Positions 8,487 through 11,688 of a stretch of 11,688 bases of DNA are shown here, piece by piece. How positions within the stretch are numbered: position 1 is the first letter of the stretch; each line of letters begins with the position of its first letter. The notes under the pieces are model-generated. The model was not told the DNA's origin. It saw nothing but the letters and a program-made list of their open reading frames with translations, and ran no database searches. Origin of the DNA: CAITQP01 sp964387965 (GTDB lineage: Bacteria; Patescibacteriota; Minisyncoccia; Phycocordibacterales; UBA9973). The stretch is taken from contig CAYLXO010000018.1 of assembly GCA_964387965.1 (NCBI GenBank), forward strand, positions 1 to 11,688. Reading direction: 5' to 3'. The translations under genes and the position numbers were made by a program.

Positions 8487-8693
8487 TTAGTACATTTTAT
8501 TTTTCACCACGTCCTTCAGTTGCGTTATGGTAAGAAATGTAATTGATGTTTCTTCGCATTTTGGATCATACACAATTCCGCACCACTCACCACCAACTCC
8601 ATGCCATCCATTCTTTACCGGAAAAGGAATTATTGGAAACCAAATTCCAATAACAATAACAGCAATAACTATTCCGAAAATGATTTTTTTCAT
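8487..8693 (-). CDS. Small membrane-anchored peptide with two cysteines, unknown function
   Basis: I do not recognise this 68-residue protein. It starts with a short basic end (MKK) and a hydrophobic segment (IIFGIVIAVIVIGIWFPII, about residues 4-22), so it is either anchored in the membrane or secreted. A short outer part carries GWHGVGGEWCGIVYDPKCEE with Cys38 and Cys46, which could form a disulfide, and a polar C-terminus. Its ATG directly abuts the GAPDH stop (TAA-ATG, zero spacing), so it is almost certainly co-transcribed and translationally coupled with GAPDH. The intact frame, the plausible topology and the coupling argue that it is real and not a chance ORF. Confidence 0.72.
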   Translation of the reverse strand: MKKIIFGIVIAVIVIGIWFPIIPFPVKNGWHGVGGEWCGIVYDPKCEETSITFLTITQLKDVVKNKMY

Positions 8694-9716
8694 TTATTTT
8701 ATTGTCGCACCAGTCTTAATTACATGATCAACAAGTGTGTGAGTGTACCCCATTTCGTTGTCATACCATGCTAGAACTTTTACAAGATTTCCCCCGATAA
8801 CGCGAGTCATCGCAAGATCTGCGATTGATGCATGTGATTCACCGAGAATATCACTTGATACGAGTGGTTCATCTGATGCATCAAAAATCTTCTGCCACTT
8901 TTCGCTTTTTGCAGCTTTGCGGAGAATGTCATTTACTTCTTCTACGGTTGTATTACGCTTTGAAATAAAAGTAACATCTGCAATAGATCCAGCTGGCACT
9001 GGCACGCGAAGTGAGATTCCGTCAAAGAGTCCGTCGAGTTTTGGATATGCTTTTGCAACAGCAATCGCGGCACCAGTTGAAGATGGGACAATATTTTGTG
9101 CTGCTGCGCGACCTTCTCGAAGATCTTTTTTGCTTGGACCGTCTACGATTGCCTGAGTTCCTGTATATGCATGGGTTGTTGAGAGCACCGCTTTCTCAAT
9201 TCCAATTGCTTCATCGAGAATTCCGATAAGCGGAGATACAGCATTTGTAGTACATGATGCGTTTGATGTAATATCACATGTTCCGAATTTCTCTTCATCA
9301 ACACCAAGAAGAATTGTTTCTCCGGGGAATGATCCGTCGCCTTTACTTGGTGCTGAAATGACGACTTTCTTTGCACCTTGATCAAGATGGAACTTTGCTT
9401 TTTCGAATGCTGTAAAAAGTCCTGTAGATTCAACAACTACATCAACGTTCAATTCTTTCCATGGAAGCTTTGTAGAATCTTTTTCCGAGACAAAGCGTAC
9501 CTGCTTTCCGTCAATCCACATATCTTTGCCGTCATGCTTTACATCATGGTTCCAGCGGTGATACACAGTGTCATATTTAAGGAGATATGTAAGTGACTCA
9601 AGTGAGCCAAGGTCATTTACAGCGACTATTTCAAGTTCTGGTTTATCCCAAGCTACTTTTAAGAATGCACGGCCGATTCGGCCAAACCCATTGATTGCTA
9701 CGCGTGTTTTTTTCAT
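8694..9716 (-). CDS. gap: Type I glyceraldehyde-3-phosphate dehydrogenase
   Basis: This 340-residue cytosolic enzyme oxidises glyceraldehyde-3-phosphate to 1,3-bisphosphoglycerate in glycolysis, using NAD(P). The full family pattern is present: the nucleotide-binding GFGRIGR at 10-16, VND at 33-35 (Asp35 favours NAD over NADP), the catalytic ASCTTN with Cys155, the catalytic His182 in THAYTGTQ, RAAAQNIVPSSTGAA, and the C-terminal WYDNEMGY. Length is normal and there are no breaks. The start is set by MKKTRVAINGFGRIGR and by an extended -10 (TGATACAAT) ending 6 bases before ATG 9716, so the mRNA is predicted leaderless. It is the first gene of a two-gene unit with the small membrane peptide downstream. 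Triose phosphate made by the transketolase branch encoded nearby would feed this step. Confidence 0.98.
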   Translation of the reverse strand: MKKTRVAINGFGRIGRAFLKVAWDKPELEIVAVNDLGSLESLTYLLKYDTVYHRWNHDVKHDGKDMWIDGKQVRFVSEKDSTKLPWKELNVDVVVESTGLFTAFEKAKFHLDQGAKKVVISAPSKGDGSFPGETILLGVDEEKFGTCDITSNASCTTNAVSPLIGILDEAIGIEKAVLSTTHAYTGTQAIVDGPSKKDLREGRAAAQNIVPSSTGAAIAVAKAYPKLDGLFDGISLRVPVPAGSIADVTFISKRNTTVEEVNDILRKAAKSEKWQKIFDASDEPLVSSDILGESHASIADLAMTRVIGGNLVKVLAWYDNEMGYTHTLVDHVIKTGATIK

Positions 9717-9722
9717 ATGCGC

Positions 9723-9751
9723 ATTGTATCAAAAAAATAAATAATTGTAAG
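9723..9751 (-). promoter_or_regulatory. Predicted GAPDH promoter, extended -10
   Basis: CTTACA (9751-9746, 4/6), a 17-base spacer and TGA-TACAAT (9731-9723, extended -10, 5/6 in the hexamer) lie on the minus strand, with a T-rich spacer. Six bases separate the -10 from ATG 9716, which puts the transcript start at or next to the start codon. Confidence 0.6.
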
Positions 9752-9761
9752 CAAAACGATT

Positions 9762-9793
9762 CAAGCTCCAGCAATTGCTGGAGCTTGTTTTTT
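9762..9793 (+). terminator. Perfect palindrome plus T6, strongest as a plus-strand terminator
   Basis: CAAGCTCCAGCAA (9762-9774) is followed at once by its exact reverse complement (to 9787) and then by TTTTTT (9788-9793). On the plus strand this is a classic intrinsic terminator, yet both flanking genes are on the minus strand. On the minus strand the hairpin has an A-tract before it and only a broken T-tract (AATCGTTTT) after it, so it would be a weaker terminator for the lipoprotein gene. Confidence 0.75.
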
Positions 9794-9809
9794 AGTTTGG
9801 TGAATTAGA

Positions 9810-10175
9810 TTAAAATTCCCGGTGTACATCGCCTTTTTTGAAGTACACCTCGTTGAAACCTGGCAGACAGGTGTATACCTGATTGCCGAGGATCCGGCCG
9901 AGAAAACGATAGCCTGAATAGAATTTGCAATCTACCGGACTGTCCGTTTTTGCATCATATGCGTAGACCACCGTACTTGTATCGCGGTGATCATCATCTA
10001 TAGCAAACCAACCGGCATTCTCTTTTTTGAAATTATCCACGGGAATCTCATAGTACTCCTGTGGTTTTTCAGGAACGGCCTGGCTTGGATTTGCGTCAGA
10101 TGTTGGCTGGTTTTTACCACACGATGTGAATATAAACATCGCGAGCATGGCTAAAGGAATGAATGTCTTTTTCAT
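9810..10175 (-). CDS. Putative lipoprotein, unknown function
   Basis: I do not recognise this 121-residue protein. It has a lipoprotein signal peptide: MKK, a hydrophobic core (about residues 5-16) and a lipobox-like FTSC with Cys19 followed by a polar Gly/Lys/Asn tail start. A linker rich in Pro, Gln and Ser (about 22-40) leads to a small domain with many aromatics and Asp/Gly, holding two further Cys (DCKFYSG and YTCLPGF) that could pair outside the cell. G+C is somewhat higher than in most of the window, and its codons include CGG, CTC, GGC and only CAG for Gln, unlike the AT-rich usage around it. It may have been acquired, but the gene is short. A weak extended -10-like TGATATTTT lies about 25 bases upstream of the start, and I see no ribosome binding site. 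Confidence 0.75.
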   Translation of the reverse strand: MKKTFIPLAMLAMFIFTSCGKNQPTSDANPSQAVPEKPQEYYEIPVDNFKKENAGWFAIDDDHRDTSTVVYAYDAKTDSPVDCKFYSGYRFLGRILGNQVYTCLPGFNEVYFKKGDVHREF

Positions 10176-10288
10176 AACTACAAAAATTTTGTGAAAATAT
10201 CAGGTTTTTTGTGTCCTGTTTGATTAAAACTCTACTATTACTATTTAAATGTGTCAATATTATCTTTTTTCATACTATCGGTTTGAAA

Positions 10289-10317
10289 TTGAGAAATATG
10301 ATCATATATGGTACAGT
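10289..10317 (+). promoter_or_regulatory. Predicted extended -10 promoter of the small membrane protein
   Basis: TTGAGA (10289-10294, 5/6 to TTGACA), a 17-base spacer and TGG-TACAGT (10309-10317, extended -10) lie on the plus strand. Eight bases separate the -10 from ATG 10326. The in-frame upstream ATG at 10308 falls between the -35 and the -10, so it should not be in the transcript. Confidence 0.6.
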
Positions 10318-10325
10318 ATTTGCCG

Positions 10326-10622
10326 ATGGACCAAGAAGATAAGAAGAAGCTTGATCGCATTTTGGAACTTGCTGAAGAGAACAACGCGTATATTCGTCGT
10401 GTTCGTAGTACTCAGAAAACATCCCAAATGTTGAAGGCTATCTATTGGGTCATCATTGTATTGTTTGCTGTTGGTGGATTTTATTATATAAAACCTTACC
10501 TTGCTTCCCTTACAAACTTGTATTCAAGTTTCAGTGGAAAATCTGGCACAACAAATACACTCTTAAATTTGCCAGACACAAAGCAGGTTGAGAGTTTGCT
10601 CAAGCAATTCAAACAGCAATAA
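10326..10622 (+). CDS. Small single-pass membrane protein, unknown function
   Basis: This 98-residue protein begins with a charged, helical stretch (MDQEDKKKLDRILELAEENN, about residues 1-30) that may form a coiled coil. One membrane-spanning segment follows (YWVIIVLFAVGGFYYI, about 40-55), then a Ser/Thr-rich tail that ends in another charged helix (SLLKQFKQQ). The positive residues before the membrane segment suggest the N-terminus stays in the cytoplasm. No enzymatic motif is visible. Such proteins look familiar from CPR genomes, but I cannot assign a family. ATG 10326 is chosen over ATG 10308 because the promoter elements overlap the latter, and the result is a leaderless start. It is the only plus-strand protein gene in the window and runs toward the tRNA-Phe locus. 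Confidence 0.8.
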   Translation: MDQEDKKKLDRILELAEENNAYIRRVRSTQKTSQMLKAIYWVIIVLFAVGGFYYIKPYLASLTNLYSSFSGKSGTTNTLLNLPDTKQVESLLKQFKQQ

Positions 10623-10640
10623 GTTTTATTTCGTAACTAT

Positions 10641-10707
10641 GCCTAGATAGCTCAGTTGGTGAGATAAACAATATCCCACACTGTTTATCCCCTCAGAGGA
10701 ATCGGTC
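10641..10707 (+). pseudogene. Decayed tandem copy of tRNA-Phe
   Basis: The first 20 bases match the intact tRNA-Phe 95 bases downstream with one difference (GCCTAGA against GCCTGGA, then TAGCTCAGTTGGT). A segment containing the perfect 8-bp hairpin GATAAACA/TGTTTATC (11-base loop) then interrupts the D arm. Similarity resumes at TCCCCTC-AGAGGAATCGGTC, the counterpart of TCCCCTGAAGAGGGATAGGTC in the intact gene. The T arm and 3' acceptor strand are absent and the anticodon loop is one base short, so it cannot fold as a working tRNA. Confidence 0.65.
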
Positions 10708-10735
10708 TGTAAAGTTTAGTGTAAAATAAAATTAT

Positions 10736-10808
10736 GCCTGGATAGCTCAGTTGGTAGAGCGCTCCCCTGAAGAGGGATAGGTCACCAGTTCGACCCTGGT
10801 TCCAGGCA
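10736..10808 (+). tRNA. tRNA-Phe(GAA)
   Basis: It folds fully: acceptor GCCTGGA/TCCAGGC with 7 perfect pairs, D arm GCTC/GAGC, anticodon loop CTGAAGA with anticodon GAA (10769-10771), a 5-base variable loop, and T arm ACCAG/CTGGT around TTCGACC. The pair at the top of the anticodon stem (C with T) is a mismatch. The discriminator is A and no CCA is encoded (CACAAA follows), so a CCA-adding enzyme is needed. TAAAAT at 10722-10727 could be its -10 box. Confidence 0.95.
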
Positions 10809-10809
10809 C

Positions 10810-10851
10810 AAAAAAGAAAAAACCACCATGAGAGGTGGTTTTTTCTTTTTT
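10810..10851 (+). terminator. Intrinsic terminator after tRNA-Phe
   Basis: An 18-bp perfect stem (10810-10827 with 10834-10851, core CCACC/GGTGG) closes a 6-base loop, ATGAGA. It is flanked by A-rich and T-rich arms, so it can terminate in both directions. It starts one base after the tRNA discriminator. Confidence 0.9.
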
Positions 10852-10956
10852 GTCATGTGGTCATAAATATTTTGCTCACCTTCGCTCACAAAATTTCACG
10901 ACCCTGCCTCGCGGTTTTGCTTGCTAGCAAAACATCGCTCCGGCTGGCACATGTAT
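10852..10956. repeat. Structured intergenic repeat, copy 1
   Basis: No gene is seen here. The stretch is bounded by CATGTG (10854-10859) and CACATG (10948-10953) as inverted ends. Inside are CGACCCTGCCTCGC (10899-10912), a perfect 8-bp hairpin GTTTTGCT/AGCAAAAC with loop TGCT (10914-10933) and GCTCCGGCT (10937-10945). The two CG-rich blocks recur in the same order at 11528-11558, in DNA otherwise AT-rich. Its role is unknown. Confidence 0.55.
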
Positions 10957-10957
10957 C

Positions 10958-10984
10958 AAAAAAGTGAAACAGTTCACTTTTTTT
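10958..10984 (-). terminator. Bidirectional terminator after tRNA-Arg
   Basis: An 11-bp perfect stem AAAAAAGTGAA/TTCACTTTTTT closes loop ACAG, with T-runs on both strands. On the minus strand it lies just 3' of tRNA-Arg. Confidence 0.85.
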
Positions 10985-10990
10985 ATCGTG

Positions 10991-11062
10991 TGCCCTCGGC
11001 ACGAATCGAACGTACATCTATCCCTTAGGACGGGACTGTTCTATCCATTGAACTACGAGGGC
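10991..11062 (-). tRNA. tRNA-Arg(CCU)
   Basis: The minus strand folds as acceptor GCCCTCG/CGAGGGC (7 pairs), D arm GTTC/GAAC, anticodon stem GTCCC/GGGAT with loop GTCCTAA (anticodon CCT), a 4-base variable loop, and T arm GTACG/CGTGC around TTCGATT. The discriminator is A and no CCA is encoded. It reads the AGG arginine codon. Its 5' end directly abuts a long hairpin, so it may be cut from a longer transcript that includes the glutaredoxin gene upstream. Confidence 0.94.
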
Positions 11063-11097
11063 AATATAAAACACACCGAGTCGGTGTGTTTTATATT
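11063..11097. terminator. Perfect hairpin between glutaredoxin and tRNA-Arg
   Basis: AATATAAAACACACCGA (11063-11079) and its exact reverse complement (11081-11097) surround a single G; the real loop would be about 5 bases. The T-rich arms (GTGTGTTTTATATT) resemble a bidirectional terminator for the glutaredoxin gene. It ends one base before the first base of tRNA-Arg, leaving little room for a separate tRNA promoter. Confidence 0.6.
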
Positions 11098-11124
11098 AGC
11101 TTATTTTTTTGTTTCTGCTAAATA

Positions 11125-11361
11125 TTAGAGTCCAAGCATTGATGCGATTTTTGGCTGGTCAAAACCAACAACAAATTCCTCATCGATTTTAATAACTGGA
11201 ACTCCCATCTGCTTTGAAAGGTCTACCATTTCCTTTCTCTTTTCGAGATCTACTCCAACGTCGAATTCATCATACTTGATGCCATTCTCTGCGAAGTAAT
11301 CTTTTGCCATGTGACAGAAGTGACATGTTTTTGTAGTGTAGATTGATACTTTGTGTGCCAT
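11125..11361 (-). CDS. Glutaredoxin-like thiol-disulfide oxidoreductase
   Basis: This is a 78-residue thioredoxin-fold protein of the glutaredoxin/NrdH type that reduces disulfides in the cytosol. It has the redox motif CHFC (13-16) after IYTTKT, the cis-proline segment GVPVI (53-57) and the closing VVGFDQPKIASML, in which GFD packs near the active site. Length is normal for a minimal glutaredoxin. The family often reduces ribonucleotide reductase or other thiol enzymes, but no partner gene is next to it. The start ATG 11361 gives the usual short N-terminus. No Shine-Dalgarno is visible, and only a weak TATACA lies 5 bases upstream. The gene stands alone, ahead of tRNA-Arg on the same strand. 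Confidence 0.9.
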   Translation of the reverse strand: MAHKVSIYTTKTCHFCHMAKDYFAENGIKYDEFDVGVDLEKRKEMVDLSKQMGVPVIKIDEEFVVGFDQPKIASMLGL

Positions 11362-11688
11362 ATATTTGTATATGTTAGTGCTGATAATTTTGTAACTACT
11401 TTACATTGTACACCACCGGTCAAGTATTTAAAATATTGACAAAGTGTGGTGGAATAAAAATTATGTGACCCTACGGGTAAGTGAGTACGCGGATCGGTCA
11501 CACATAAATCGTTGCTACGATTTTGCGCGACCCCGCCTCGCACCGTCGTGCTCCGGCTTTCGATGTTTTTTAAACATAGTCCCATTAGTGAACTGGTATT
11601 GAAGAATAAGATAATTAAATTACTGTAAATCGTTACGGTAAAATCTCCTTTAAATAATTAGTAAATAAATCTCTTATCTTGAGATAGT
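11362..11688. other. Gene-free right end, about 330 bases
   Basis: I find no believable coding gene here. It contains a consensus TTGACA on the plus strand (11436-11441) with AATTAT 17 bases later, the second intergenic repeat copy, a small hairpin ACTGTAA/TTACGGT with loop ATCG near 11620-11640, and AT-rich sequence to the edge. A minus-strand open frame of 111 codons crosses it, but it overlaps the glutaredoxin gene and has an unconvincing composition. Confidence 0.6.
11461..11577. repeat. Structured intergenic repeat, copy 2
   Basis: It opens with TTATGTGACC (11461-11470) pairing with GGTCACACATAA (11496-11507, two-base bulge). Then come a hairpin ATCGT/ACGAT with loop TGCT (11508-11521), CGACCCCGCCTCGC (11528-11541, one change from copy 1), GCTCCGGCT (11550-11558, identical to copy 1) and an AT hairpin ATGTTT/AAACAT (11563-11577). 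The loop TGCT is shared with copy 1. Confidence 0.55.

Noticed and set aside
10180..10192. Palindrome ACAAAAATTTTGT between the divergent genes as an operator
   Set aside because: It is short and AT-rich, has no second copy at the other promoter, and is easily expected by chance.
10852..11580. CRISPR array or attachment site
   Set aside because: There are only two imperfect copies with unequal internal spacing, no regular spacers, and no integrase or cas gene in the window.
11250..11585. Minus-strand 111-codon open frame in the right intergenic region
   Set aside because: It overlaps the glutaredoxin gene in another frame and crosses the structured repeat; no family features are seen.
1..11688. 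UGA recoding as in Gracilibacteria or Absconditabacteria
   Set aside because: All real genes end in TAA or TAG, and none needs an in-frame TGA read as sense.

Overview
The window looks like chromosomal DNA of a Candidate Phyla Radiation (Patescibacteria) bacterium, probably of the Parcubacteria group. This is inferred from four things: a split transketolase next to other pentose-phosphate genes, small membrane proteins of unknown family, very compact AT-rich gene spacing, and tRNA genes without an encoded CCA end. The standard bacterial code suffices, because no gene here needs a UGA to be read as sense. A run of 100 Ns (6996-7095) is an assembly gap inside one gene.

Layout on the minus strand, 5' to 3' (right to left). 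A large membrane-anchored alpha-2-macroglobulin-like gene (8432 down to 3826, broken by the gap) overlaps a membrane-anchored MEMO-family gene (3860-2964). These are followed by rpiB (2919-2449), a divergent ribulose-phosphate 3-epimerase (2447-1731), the transketolase N-terminal subunit (1722-865) and the transketolase C-terminal subunit (863 to beyond the left edge). Upstream of this block lies a second unit, GAPDH (9716-8694) abutting a 68-residue cysteine-containing membrane peptide (8693-8487). Further right is a putative lipoprotein gene (10175-9810).

The right end holds a plus-strand small membrane protein (10326-10622), a decayed tRNA-Phe-like copy, an intact tRNA-Phe(GAA) with a strong terminator, a structured intergenic repeat, then tRNA-Arg(CCU) and a glutaredoxin on the minus strand. 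The last ~330 bases carry no gene but hold a second copy of the intergenic repeat.

The central carbon genes fit together. RpiB, Rpe and the two transketolase subunits make up most of the non-oxidative pentose-phosphate branch, which yields glyceraldehyde-3-phosphate, and GAPDH then oxidises it. The alpha-2-macroglobulin/MEMO pair is a predicted cell-envelope module transcribed ahead of these metabolic genes.

The most distinctive signal is in the promoters. Five genes (A2M, GAPDH, rpiB, tktN and the small plus-strand membrane protein) have a -10-like hexamer ending only 6-9 bases before the start codon, four of them with a TGn extension. No Shine-Dalgarno site is visible at these starts. This suggests widespread leaderless transcripts.
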